A DNA stretch of 35,653 nt from Saccharicrinis sp. (GCA_024635555.1 JAGXIO010000043.1:1-35653); one strand, 5' to 3'. Positions 1 through 6,913 are shown, numbered from the stretch's first letter. Translations and numbers: made by a program. Notes: a model not told the origin generated them from the sequence alone.

Positions 1-35
1 AATGGCAAAAAAAGTATAGATGAACGGCTGGCTTT

Positions 36-505
36 CCCCCTTTCGCAAAGGGGGTGGTAAAGATAGTTGTTTGATAAATATGGTTTCAGGGGGATTTGTA
101 TTGATTAAGCTTCTACCCATTCAATCCCCCTGTCTGGCTTAAAACTGCGAAAAGGCTTTAACTGCCCCCTTTTCCAAGGGGGAAGGTGATTTAATTGCAT
201 GCATATTTTCCCCCTTTCGCAAAGGGGGTGATAAGGATGGTTGTCTGATGAAAATGGTTGTAGGGGGGATTTGCTTTTAATGGGGGTGTTTCGCTGATGG
301 GGGATCTGTATTGATTAAGCTTCTGTCCATTCAATCCCCCTGTCTGGCTTACAACTGCAAAAAGGCTTTTAACTGCCCCCTTTTCCAAGGGGGAAAGTGA
401 TTTAATTGCATGCATATTTTCCCCCTTTCCCAAAGGGGGCGGTAAGGATGGTTGTTCTGATAAATGTGGTTGTAGGGGGATTTACTTTGCCGAAGCGGGA
501 GCTTT
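36..505. repeat. Tandem CCCCCTTT-type repeat, three copies
   Basis: Three copies of a compound repeat start at 36, 210 and 421. Each opens with an imperfect palindrome (CCCCCTTTCGCAAAGGGGG or a variant), runs through GGTTGTAGGGGGATTTG and TCAATCCCCCTGTCTGGCTT, and closes with a second palindrome (CCCCCTTTTCCAAGGGGG). Copy 2 carries an extra stretch near 270-300. Copy 3 breaks off at about 505, where the endonuclease-like gene begins. No gene is supported here; an 80-codon minus-strand frame across it (191-433) is only repeat sequence. Confidence 0.85.
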
Positions 506-508
506 GTT

Positions 509-892
509 TTAATCGCCAGGTTTTAGCTTATCTTCTAATTCGAGCACATTGGCTTCGATAGCCAGAATAACATTGTTCAAATCGGTTTTAATATCGTATT
601 CCTGGATTCTCAATACACGGTAGCCCAATTGATTTAGCCTTTCATCCCTAAGTTTGTCCTTTTCTATTTTGAATTGATGTGAATAACCGTCAACTTCAAT
701 AACGAGCCTTAATTTTCTGCTAATAAAATCTACGATAAAATTATCGATGGGGAACTGTCTGTTGAATTGATGACCGTACATTTTTTTTGCTCTCAGCACT
801 TCTTTCCATAAAATGATCTCGCCATTGGTGGAGTCGTTCCGGAGTTTGCGGGCGAAGTGTTTTAGCCTTTTATTGTAGTGAGAAAGATTCAT
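509..892 (-). CDS. DUF559 endonuclease-like (Vsr fold) protein
   Basis: Small protein of about 127 residues of the DUF559 family, related to the very-short-patch-repair (Vsr) and restriction endonuclease-like fold. Family hallmarks are visible: an N-terminal segment with LRNDSTNGEIILWKEV, then GHQFNRQFPIDNFIVDF, the acidic strand RLVIEVDGYSHQ, and the C-terminal GYRVLRIQEYDI. The D of VDF, the E of VIEVDG and the Q/E residues are likely catalytic. I use the ATG at 892. The frame stays open to a TTG at 937, but those extra residues are translated repeat. The gene sits exactly between repeat copies, which suggests it moves or is maintained with them. The family is clear; the cellular role is not known. 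Confidence 0.8.
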   Translation of the reverse strand: MNLSHYNKRLKHFARKLRNDSTNGEIILWKEVLRAKKMYGHQFNRQFPIDNFIVDFISRKLRLVIEVDGYSHQFKIEKDKLRDERLNQLGYRVLRIQEYDIKTDLNNVILAIEANVLELEDKLKPGD

Positions 893-925
893 GTTTGCAT
901 TTTCACGACAAGTTAAAGCCTTTTT

Positions 926-1125
926 CCCCCTTTTCAAAGGGGGTGATAAATATAGTTGCTTGATTAAGATGGTTGTAGGGGGATTTGCTTTGCTTCTGCG
1001 AGCTGTGTATTGATTAAGCCTCTATCTACTCAATCCCCCTGTCTGGCTTAAAACTGGGAAAAGGCTTTTAACTGCCCCCTTTTCCAAGGGGGAAAATGGA
1101 TTTGATTTGATTAAGCTTCTGCCCA
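926..1125. repeat. Fourth copy of the CCCCCTTT-type repeat
   Basis: It starts at 926 with the CCCCCTTTT...AAAGGGGG palindrome and ends with the CCCCCTTTTCCAAGGGGG palindrome near 1075-1092. A partial fifth copy follows (AAGCTTCTGCCCATTCATTCCCCCTG). Together with the copy ending at 505 it brackets the DUF559 gene, in the same orientation. Confidence 0.85.
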
Positions 1126-1416
1126 TTCATTCCCCCTGCCTGACTTTTCATGGAGCCTTACTCCACAACCACCCCGTCTGCTATTCGTTCCTCATCGCAT
1201 CCACCTCCCGAATGCGAGTTCGGGACCACTTGTCCCGCAGGATTGCGGGAGGCTCTCCTTTAAAAGACGGGGAGCAAAGGGGGGTGCCGCTTAACCACCT
1301 GCAAATCGCCATCCGCCATTCGCTCCCGAAGTAATTAAATTTTGGGCATCGGGACATCGCTTCGCTCTGTATCAGCTACTATTTTTTATTACCTTTATCG
1401 GCAAACATAATATCTT
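1126..1416. other. Intergenic stretch with short palindromes
   Basis: No credible gene; a 75-codon frame at 1107-1334 has no family resemblance and overlaps repeat sequence. Two hairpins stand next to each other: TCCCGAA/TTCGGGA around 1204-1223 and CCCGCA/TGCGGG around 1231-1250. The first recurs inside the coding sequence of the glycosyltransferase at 3615-4880. The segment ends with CGGGACATCGCTTCGCTC, which also recurs near 5005-5020. Confidence 0.6.
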
Positions 1417-2577
1417 ATGCACAAGAAGAAAAAAATACTCATTTTTATCGATTGGTTTTTGCCGGGTTATAAGGCAGGTGGACCGGTGCGCTCCATGGCT
1501 AATATGGTAGAATATTTGGGCGATAGATATGATTTTTATATTGTTACCCGAAATACAGATTATACCGAAACAGTTCCTTACGTTGGAGTTACTGCCAACC
1601 AATGGGTTGATTTTGCTCCTGCTGTAAAGGTGTTTTATTGTTCCGGAGGATATCAAAACTTATCTTCCTATTGTAAACTCGTAAAATCGGAGAAATTTGA
1701 TGTGGCTTATGTTAATGGAATATATTCTTGGAAGTTTTCCATCTTACCTTTGATAGCCTTGAGGAAGTTTGAAGGTAAAAAAATAGTGGCTTCTAGAGGG
1801 ATGCTGGCCCAGAGTGCCATCGATGTAAAGGGAGGTAAGAAAAGGCTTTTCCTAAATTTGGTTAAATGGCTCAAGTTATACAAGGGGGTGATTTTTCATG
1901 CTACCAATGAGCGTGAGAAAGAAGATGTGGAAAGAGAGATAGGGTCGAGGAGTAGGGTGATGATTGCAGATAATTTGCCAAAAAAAAATATGCCACAGGA
2001 AAGAGCTCTAGGCAAAAAAGTGGGTGAGTTGAAACTGGTCAGCCTGGCGCGTATCTCACCGGAAAAGAACACCTTGTTCGCGTTGGATTGCCTAAAGCAA
2101 TTAGAACCGCTTGAGGGACTAATTAGCTTTGATATATATGGACAGATTTATAATCAAGCGTATTGGGAGCAATGTAAAACTGTTATTAGTCAGTTACAAA
2201 AAAATATAACGGTTACACATAAAGGGATTGTGGATGGGGATAAAGTGGGGGAGACCATACAGGATTATCATGTGATATTTTTACCATCACGGGGCGAGAA
2301 TTTTGGCCATGTGATATTGGAAAGCTTTATGGCAGGTCGACCCGTCCTCATCAGCGATCAAACACCGTGGAGGGAATTGGAGGAAGCACAATGCGGTTGG
2401 GATATTGGGCTGGCTCAGGGGGGCAAGGAGCATGGAGCATGGAGCGGGGTGCTTGAGGAATTACTTCGAATGGAACAGGATGATTTTGATGCCTGGTGCA
2501 AGGGAGCGCAGGAAAAAGCCAATAAGTTTATTAACGATCCCAGTTTGATAAAAGGGTATGAGGGGTTGTTGGGTTGA
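1417..2577 (+). CDS. GT4-family glycosyltransferase
   Basis: Retaining GT-B glycosyltransferase of 386 residues, cytoplasmic, transferring a sugar from a nucleotide donor to the growing glycan. The N-terminal acceptor domain opens with ILIFIDWFLPGYKAGGPVRS, a typical start for this subgroup. The C-terminal donor domain begins at KLVSLARISPEKN (about 208-220) and carries the E-x7-E signature in RGENFGHVILESF. Donor and acceptor cannot be told. Residues 335-343 (GGKEHGAWS) come from a run of 7-bp repeats lying in frame, where relatives should have an ordinary loop. First plus-strand gene of the locus, followed by the RAYT region. Confidence 0.85.
   Translation: MHKKKKILIFIDWFLPGYKAGGPVRSMANMVEYLGDRYDFYIVTRNTDYTETVPYVGVTANQWVDFAPAVKVFYCSGGYQNLSSYCKLVKSEKFDVAYVNGIYSWKFSILPLIALRKFEGKKIVASRGMLAQSAIDVKGGKKRLFLNLVKWLKLYKGVIFHATNEREKEDVEREIGSRSRVMIADNLPKKNMPQERALGKKVGELKLVSLARISPEKNTLFALDCLKQLEPLEGLISFDIYGQIYNQAYWEQCKTVISQLQKNITVTHKGIVDGDKVGETIQDYHVIFLPSRGENFGHVILESFMAGRPVLISDQTPWRELEEAQCGWDIGLAQGGKEHGAWSGVLEELLRMEQDDFDAWCKGAQEKANKFINDPSLIKGYEGLLG
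2423..2450. repeat. Four heptamers inside a glycosyltransferase gene
   Basis: Units GCAAGGA, GCATGGA, GCATGGA and GCGGGGT follow one another without gaps inside the gene at 1417-2577. They match, in reverse complement, the GCTCCA/CGCCCCT heptamers at the end of the large array near 11600-11650. Confidence 0.7.
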
Positions 2578-2592
2578 TATACCTATCAAAAT

Positions 2593-2622
2593 ACCTGTCA
2601 GCGTCGATAGACCTGACAGCGT
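2593..2622. repeat. REP-like palindrome upstream of RAYT
   Basis: CTGTCAG pairs with CTGACAG. An inner GTC/GAC pair closes a GATA loop, with one unpaired C between the two stem parts. Same architecture as the palindromes at 2706, 3086 and 3511. Confidence 0.8.
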
Positions 2623-2648
2623 ATGAAAGGTGTAAGTATATTAATAAA

Positions 2649-2717
2649 TCGTTTTTCAATAACGCTGACAATCGTTTTTCAACAACGCTGACAATCGGTT
2701 TTTATAACGCTGACAGG
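2649..2717. repeat. Three 23-bp direct repeats containing half-REPs
   Basis: Three consecutive 23-bp units start at 2649, 2672 and 2695, each with a TTTTT run followed by AACGCTGACA. The last runs directly into the complete palindrome at 2706-2736. They look like half-palindromes duplicated in tandem. Confidence 0.75.
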
Positions 2718-2736
2718 TCTGCGACGCTGTCAGGTT
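2706..2736. repeat. REP-like palindrome upstream of RAYT
   Basis: Stem parts AAC/GTT, CTGACAG/CTGTCAG and GTC/GAC, with a TGC loop and an unpaired G in each arm. It lies 19 bp before the RAYT start codon. Confidence 0.8.
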
Positions 2737-2754
2737 AGGTTTAAAAAATATAAT

Positions 2755-3507
2755 ATGCCGGACAATATAGAAATCATTAAAGAAGGACGTTATTACCATA
2801 TTTATAATCGTGGTATAAATAGTTGTAATCTTTTTAATGAAGAAGGTGACTACTTGCATTTTTTGACGCTTTATGAAAAATTTATCGATCCTGTAGCCAT
2901 TACTTACGCATGGGTATTGATGCCCAATCATTTTCATTGCCTGGTTTATATAAAGGAAGGATTGGTTTATAAATATACCATGGAGGATATCGCCAGGTTT
3001 ACTACAGATGATAAATTGGAAATTAATAAATGGGAAACTATTCCTTTTCAACCTAAACCTAAACCTAAACTTAAACCTAAACCTAAACCTGACAGCGTCA
3101 ACGACCTGTCAGCGTTAAAGGAAAAGGAAAAGGAAAAGGAAAAGGAAAAGTATCTGCTGGAGCATAAAGTACCCGATCCCACCAAACATTTCTCCCATCT
3201 ATTTAATTCCTATTCTAAATATTATAATGCAAAATACATTCGCCACGGAACATTGTTTGAAAGACGATTTAAACGAAAAGTTATTAATTCAGAGGATTAT
3301 TTAAAGCGATGCATAATTTATATCCATAATAATCCCAGCCATCATAAATTTGTTTCACACCCTTTGGAGTATAGTTGGAGCAGCTACTTTGATTACCTTT
3401 CAGAGGAAAATGAAACCATGAAAGAATGTGTTGAAAAATTGTTTGGCGATATAGCTAACTTTAAATACTGCCATAAACATTCCAATAATGATTTTGAATG
3501 GGAGTAG
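2755..3507 (+). CDS. REP-associated tyrosine transposase (RAYT)
   Basis: Y1 transposase of the IS200/IS605-like TnpA-REP family, 250 residues, expected to nick and join single-stranded REP hairpins. The metal-binding HUH motif is HFH (59-61, in LMPNHFHCLV). The likely catalytic tyrosine is Y189, in the family motif YIHNNP. GRYYHIYNRG near the N-terminus is also typical. REP palindromes lie 19 bp upstream and 3 bp downstream, the arrangement expected for this family. Residues 99-132 are an unusual insert: Pro-Lys pairs, then residues read from an in-frame REP (3086-3116), then Lys-Glu pairs. The insert falls between the HUH and tyrosine parts, so the two halves of the active site are intact. 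Whether the protein is active is unknown. Confidence 0.88.
   Translation: MPDNIEIIKEGRYYHIYNRGINSCNLFNEEGDYLHFLTLYEKFIDPVAITYAWVLMPNHFHCLVYIKEGLVYKYTMEDIARFTTDDKLEINKWETIPFQPKPKPKLKPKPKPDSVNDLSALKEKEKEKEKEKYLLEHKVPDPTKHFSHLFNSYSKYYNAKYIRHGTLFERRFKRKVINSEDYLKRCIIYIHNNPSHHKFVSHPLEYSWSSYFDYLSEENETMKECVEKLFGDIANFKYCHKHSNNDFEWE
3051..3150. repeat. In-frame REP flanked by hexamer runs inside RAYT
   Basis: A CCTAAA hexamer run (about 3052-3090) leads into a complete REP at 3086-3116 with stems AAC/GTT, CTGACAG/CTGTCAG and GTC/GAC, an AAC loop and one unpaired C in each arm. A GGAAAA hexamer run (about 3118-3150) follows. Everything stays in frame. Confidence 0.85.
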
Positions 3508-3510
3508 TCC

Positions 3511-3542
3511 AACCTGTCAGCGTCGTTAGACCTGACAGCGTT
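3511..3542. repeat. REP-like palindrome downstream of RAYT
   Basis: Stems AAC/GTT, CTGTCAG/CTGACAG and GTC/GAC with a GTTA loop. It begins 3 bp after the RAYT stop codon. A degraded half follows at 3566-3576. Confidence 0.85.
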
Positions 3543-3614
3543 AAGGACGGTAACGAAGATCGACCTATAGCGTTAAAGGCGGAATAGCCAGTTAAGTATT
3601 TTATTAAAAAAGCA

Positions 3615-4880
3615 ATGTCAATGTCAGATAACATAAAAGTTACCTATTTCTTCCGCAAGCCACAAGCCCAATACTTTTCGATCGAAAGGGTATTTGAACA
3701 GGTGCTGGCCAGTTTGCCTGAACAAGTGAGCCCTGTGGTTTATACTTTAAAAAATGGCGCCAATGGCTTTTGGGGCAGGTTAAGGGCTTTAGCTGAGGTC
3801 AGGAAAAATGGAGGTGCTGTCAATCACATTACAGGCGACATCACCTTTGTGGCGCTGGCCTTACCTAAAAAAGGACTGGTGGTTACCTATCACGATTTGG
3901 AATCATTAACACAGTTTACCGGATGGAGGTTTAAGCTATTGAAATATTTGTGGGTGACCCTGCCGGTAAAGCGAGCCCAGATCGTAACTTCCATTTCGGA
4001 GCATACCAAAGAGCAACTCATCAAGTGGACGGGATGTAATTCTGGTAAAATAGTGGTGGTGCCGAACCCCTTGCCCGAAGAATTAAAATATGCACCTAAG
4101 GTTTTTAATGCTGATAACCCGGTTATATTGGTGATGGGAACCAAAGACAATAAAAATGTGGAAGGGGTTTTTAGGGCGGTGAGTAGGTTTCAGTCAACTG
4201 TAGGCAGGGGGCAAGGGGCAAGGGGCAGTTCTCAGTTCTCAGTAAACAGTAAACAGTTGGAGCGAAGCAGCCTGTCCCGAACTCGATTCGGGAACATCCC
4301 GTCTCCTTATTCAAATTTATTTTTTGACGGGAAAGCAGTCAACAGTGATCAGTCAATAGCGGGTAATGAGCAGATATTAGATGGAGATAAGGGTGTTAAT
4401 GAAGAGGGAAGGGATAAACGGGGTGACATGTCAGAGGTAGAAATACCCAAAGTGAGTTGCAAGGTGTTGCTGGTGGGAGAGATGACGCAGGAACAAAAGG
4501 AACTGGCAGATCAATTAAACCTTGAGGTGGAAAATTTGGTACAAGTGCCTTACGAACTGATATTAGATGCATACAAACGATGCGATATGTTATGTTTTCC
4601 TAGTTTTTATGAGGGTTTTGGCCTGCCCATAGTGGAAGCTCAGGCCATAGGACGACCGGTGATTACCTCCAATTTTGGTGCTATGAAAGAAGTGGCAGGT
4701 GAAGGAGCTATTTTAGTCTGCCCCAATAAAGTGGAAGAGATAGCTGAGGCAATAGATAGAGTAATTGTAGATGAGGAATTTAGGGATAAACTCATCCAAG
4801 CCGGATTGAAAAATGTGGAGCGCTTTGATGCAAAAAAAGTGGCCCGGATGTATGCGGAGGTTTATAGGGTTCAAGGTTAA
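3615..4880 (+). CDS. GT4 glycosyltransferase with an internal repeat insertion
   Basis: GT-B glycosyltransferase of 421 residues. The acceptor domain includes VNHITGDITFVALAL and VVTYHDLESL. The linker IVTSISEHTKEQL...IVVVPNPL leads to the donor domain, whose start VILVMGTKDNKNVEGVFRAVSRF is separated from its continuation SCKVLLVGEMTQEQ by about 85 low-complexity residues (about 193-277). E-x7-E is present in YEGFGLPIVEAQ (E333/E341). Relatives run directly from one strand to the next, so the extra segment is an insertion. At DNA level it consists of heptamers and palindromes found elsewhere in the window. The frame is intact, but folding and activity are uncertain. ATG at 3615, with a second ATG at 3621. 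Confidence 0.85.
   Translation: MSMSDNIKVTYFFRKPQAQYFSIERVFEQVLASLPEQVSPVVYTLKNGANGFWGRLRALAEVRKNGGAVNHITGDITFVALALPKKGLVVTYHDLESLTQFTGWRFKLLKYLWVTLPVKRAQIVTSISEHTKEQLIKWTGCNSGKIVVVPNPLPEELKYAPKVFNADNPVILVMGTKDNKNVEGVFRAVSRFQSTVGRGQGARGSSQFSVNSKQLERSSLSRTRFGNIPSPYSNLFFDGKAVNSDQSIAGNEQILDGDKGVNEEGRDKRGDMSEVEIPKVSCKVLLVGEMTQEQKELADQLNLEVENLVQVPYELILDAYKRCDMLCFPSFYEGFGLPIVEAQAIGRPVITSNFGAMKEVAGEGAILVCPNKVEEIAEAIDRVIVDEEFRDKLIQAGLKNVERFDAKKVARMYAEVYRVQG
4208..4293. repeat. Heptamers and palindrome inside a glycosyltransferase gene
   Basis: Seven consecutive 7-bp units from 4208: GGGGCAA twice, GGGGCAG, TTCTCAG twice, TAAACAG twice. Then comes GGAGCGAAGC, also found reversed near 5010. A hairpin TCCCGAA/TTCGGGA follows at 4275-4293, the same stem as near 1204-1223. 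Confidence 0.8.
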
Positions 4881-5028
4881 GGGTTCAGATTGGCGCGAAT
4901 TAAATGCTTGATTTTGTCAATAGATTAGTAAGCCCCCATGGCTGCAACCGTTTTTTTTAGCTCCAACTGTTTTCCCGTCAATAAATAGATAAAACTAATG
5001 GGACGGGATGTCGCTTCGCTCCAACTGC

Positions 5029-5337
5029 TCACTGTTTTATATCTAATAATAATTGACCTTGCTGTAGAATATGTTCTTTCAGCCTTGGGTTGTCTATAGT
5101 GTTAAAATCAATTATTTCGGTAAAAAAAGGTATTGGTTCTTCTTCGTTGAGGGCATCAATGGCATGCAGTATGGCACTGCGGTGGATGCCTTGGCCTATA
5201 ATTGCGATATCAATATCCGATCCCTCCTTATAATTGCCCATAGCTCTGGAGCCAAATATCCATGCTTTTTTAATACCTGTTATACTGCTTAGGTGTTTCT
5301 TCAGGGCATCCGTATCGCGTTGTTTTAATCCGTACAT
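5029..5337 (-). CDS. MNT-type nucleotidyltransferase (antitoxin)
   Basis: Minimal nucleotidyltransferase of 102 residues. The signature GS-x10-DxD is complete: GSRAMGNYKEGSDIDIAI, with the two aspartates binding metal. In paired systems such proteins act as antitoxins, in characterised cases by AMPylating the HEPN partner. It starts 2 bp after the stop codon of the HEPN-type gene at 5340-5741, so the two are co-transcribed. It could instead be a housekeeping-like nucleotidyltransferase of the HI0073 type; the pairing is certain, the toxin-antitoxin role is inferred. Confidence 0.85.
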   Translation of the reverse strand: MYGLKQRDTDALKKHLSSITGIKKAWIFGSRAMGNYKEGSDIDIAIIGQGIHRSAILHAIDALNEEEPIPFFTEIIDFNTIDNPRLKEHILQQGQLLLDIKQ

Positions 5338-5339
5338 CG

Positions 5340-5741
5340 CTACAGCTTTTGTTTTAAATGTGAATAAAGTTGTTTGAGCAAGGGGTAATAAGTTTCTTTA
5401 ATCTTGTTTTCGACCAATATTGCGGTTGATTCGTCGTAGGTGTGTACAGTTAAACTACGATCGGTAAGCGCATCCATCCAATCGTGACCGTTTTTGATTA
5501 AATCTTGCTGAAAAGCAGTTTTTATGGCTTCACGGGGACTTTTTACTTCGGTGCCATTGGCTTCGAGATAATCTTTAAGGACTTTCCATGCCAGTTCTAA
5601 ACTCATCTCAAAAAACTGTATCAAACCGGCACGTTCAAGCATACTGTTGGTGCCCTCCTTTATAGCTGACTCTAATAAATTAAATGAACGTTCGTAGTTT
5701 TCAAAACGTTGCTTCCAGCGTATGTCTTTTAGGTCATCCAT
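5340..5741 (-). CDS. HEPN-type partner of nucleotidyltransferase (HI0074 family)
   Basis: All-helical protein of 133 residues matching the nucleotidyltransferase substrate-binding (HI0074-like) family of the HEPN superfamily. Recognisable stretches are IRWKQRFENYERSF, FFEMSLELAWKVLKDYLE, SPREAIKTAFQ and RSLTVHTYDE. The last contains R-x4-H-x-Y, the arrangement of the HEPN ribonuclease motif. It is the first gene of the pair, preceded by a TATATTTG box 20 bp before its ATG. Probably a toxin kept in check by the downstream nucleotidyltransferase; not all members of this branch have been shown to be nucleases. Confidence 0.83.
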   Translation of the reverse strand: MDDLKDIRWKQRFENYERSFNLLESAIKEGTNSMLERAGLIQFFEMSLELAWKVLKDYLEANGTEVKSPREAIKTAFQQDLIKNGHDWMDALTDRSLTVHTYDESTAILVENKIKETYYPLLKQLYSHLKQKL

Positions 5742-5760
5742 TTTTTGTTGGGTTAAATAG

Positions 5761-5768
5761 CAAATATA
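5761..5768 (-). promoter_or_regulatory. Candidate -7 box of the HEPN/MNT operon
   Basis: On the minus strand this reads TATATTTG, matching TAnnTTTG. It is 20 bp before the ATG at 5741, implying a leader of about 15 nt. No convincing -33 TTTG at standard spacing. Confidence 0.5.
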
Positions 5769-5792
5769 GGGTGTTTTGCAATAATGATTTTT

Positions 5793-6287
5793 TTAATCGA
5801 ATAGTTCCTTTAAAGTTTTAGTGGCAAGAATCATTTTTTTACTGTCGGGCAGTTTTATGAAGTCATATCTTTGGTAAAATTTTTCTGCATCTTCGTCTAT
5901 TGGGTCAACAACTACTGCAAACGAACCCATTTCTTTTGAAATTAGGTAACATCTTTTTAAAGCATCCATCATTATAATATTTCCGATTCCTTTTCCTTGA
6001 AGTTTGCTGTCTATGGCTAATCTACCAAGTAAGGTAGTAGGAATTGAAATATAAGATTTTGGAAGTTTCTTTTGAATATATTCAGGAAAGCTGCTTAGCG
6101 GAATGCTGTTGTTTGATAAGGTATAATATCCTTTTACAATAGATGTATCTTTCGCTGCCAACACAAAACAAGCACACAGTTTTCTTTTAACGTCTTGTCC
6201 TGCTTGATTTTTCAGGTAATTGTTTAAAAGCTCTTTTCCACAGTCAAAGTTATTCCGATTGTGCTTTTTGGCCAAAAGTTCAATCAT
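5793..6287 (-). CDS. GNAT-family toxin (TacT/AtaT-like)
   Basis: Acetyltransferase of 164 residues of the type that acetylates aminoacyl-tRNA in GNAT/DUF1778 toxin-antitoxin pairs. The start IELLAKKHNRNNFDCGKELLNNYL is characteristic of these toxins (usually FDCG...LDxFL). The acetyl-CoA loop is LQGKGIG within GRLAIDSKLQGKGIGNIIMMDAL. FYQRYDF near the C-terminus gives the usual active-site tyrosine. It begins 5 bp after the antitoxin stop codon, in the standard order antitoxin then toxin. Full length; nothing suggests decay. Confidence 0.88.
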   Translation of the reverse strand: MIELLAKKHNRNNFDCGKELLNNYLKNQAGQDVKRKLCACFVLAAKDTSIVKGYYTLSNNSIPLSSFPEYIQKKLPKSYISIPTTLLGRLAIDSKLQGKGIGNIIMMDALKRCYLISKEMGSFAVVVDPIDEDAEKFYQRYDFIKLPDSKKMILATKTLKELFD

Positions 6288-6292
6288 TTTGT

Positions 6293-6574
6293 CTATTTGG
6301 AGTTTGCCATAAAAGCATTATAGTCATCTAAAGCTTTTTTTAAAGTCTCAGATGGTTTTTTGGGCTTAGTTATCGCATCAAAAAAGATTTGGCTGTCTCT
6401 TTCAGAAACAATTATTTGTTCCTTTTCTTTAATAATTTCTTTTGCCTTTTCTTGCGCAGTTCGGACAATGAAATCCGTAAGGTTTCTGTATCCTCCCAAA
6501 TAGGCAGCTTTCTCAAAAAATAGCTTTTGTTCTCTTGGAAGTCTGGCGTCAAATCTTGCATGTTCTGTACTCAT
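6293..6574 (-). CDS. DUF1778 antitoxin (TacA-like)
   Basis: Ribbon-helix-helix antitoxin of about 93 residues. RFDARLPREQKLFFEKAAYLGGYRNLTDFIVRTAQEKA is the DNA-binding DUF1778 part. The C-terminal tail (FFDAITKPKKPSETLKKALDDY) would wrap the GNAT toxin. I choose the ATG at 6574. An upstream TTG at 6595 keeps the frame, but it overlaps a TACATTTG promoter box at 6593-6600 and so is unlikely to be transcribed. Such proteins normally repress their own operon. Confidence 0.88.
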   Translation of the reverse strand: MSTEHARFDARLPREQKLFFEKAAYLGGYRNLTDFIVRTAQEKAKEIIKEKEQIIVSERDSQIFFDAITKPKKPSETLKKALDDYNAFMANSK

Positions 6575-6592
6575 AGCTTCATTTGTTTTTTG

Positions 6593-6600
6593 CAAATGTA
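6593..6600 (-). promoter_or_regulatory. Candidate -7 box of the DUF1778/GNAT operon
   Basis: TACATTTG on the minus strand, 18 bp before the ATG at 6574. It decides the start codon, because the alternative TTG at 6595 would lie inside the promoter. Confidence 0.5.
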
Positions 6601-6913
6601 CGTAAATATTCCGTAAATAGGTCGTTAGGTCGTTAGGTTGATAGGTTATTAGGTTGGTAGGTCAATTGGAACAGAGTGACATCCCGTAGCCTGAAATATA
6701 ATTATTACGGGAAGGTTAATAGGTTCTTAGGTTGATAGGTTGTTAGGCTGATAGGTCGATAGGTTAGGGGGTTCAAGGTTTAGGGTTTAAGGTATGGCGG
6801 TATGCGGTGTGTCGGTGTGTTGGTTTGCGGTTGGATGGTTTGGTAACCACTAACTCCTAAACCCTAACTCCTAACTCCCGGCTCCCAGCTCCTAGCCCCC
6901 AGCTCCTAACTGT
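6601..6913. repeat. Octamer run, dispersed spacers and heptamer run
   Basis: Gene-free. 6617-6660 and 6719-6770 carry degenerate 8-bp units (TAGGTCGT, TAGGTTGA, TAGGTTGT). 6659-6717 is a near-identical copy of 9369-9426 and contains a CCCGTA/TACGGG hairpin. 6803-6860 is a 58-bp copy of 11222-11279. From 6850 the sequence becomes heptamers of the CTCCTAA/CTCCTAG type. The base skew flips from G/T-rich to C/A-rich at GGTAACC near 6840. Confidence 0.8.

Noticed and set aside
191-433. 80-codon minus-strand frame
   Set aside because: It is entirely translated CCCCCTTT-type repeat and shows no protein family.
1107-1334. 75-codon plus-strand frame
   Set aside because: Starts at a TTG inside a repeat, runs through hairpins and has no recognisable sequence.
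2649-2717. Three 23-bp repeats considered as a small CRISPR array
   Set aside because: The units are directly adjacent without spacers, contain half of the REP palindrome, and no cas gene is present.
5029-5741. Considered as a DUF86-type HepT with MntA
   Set aside because: The HEPN-like protein matches the HI0074-like substrate-binding branch better, so I give no hepT/mntA symbols.
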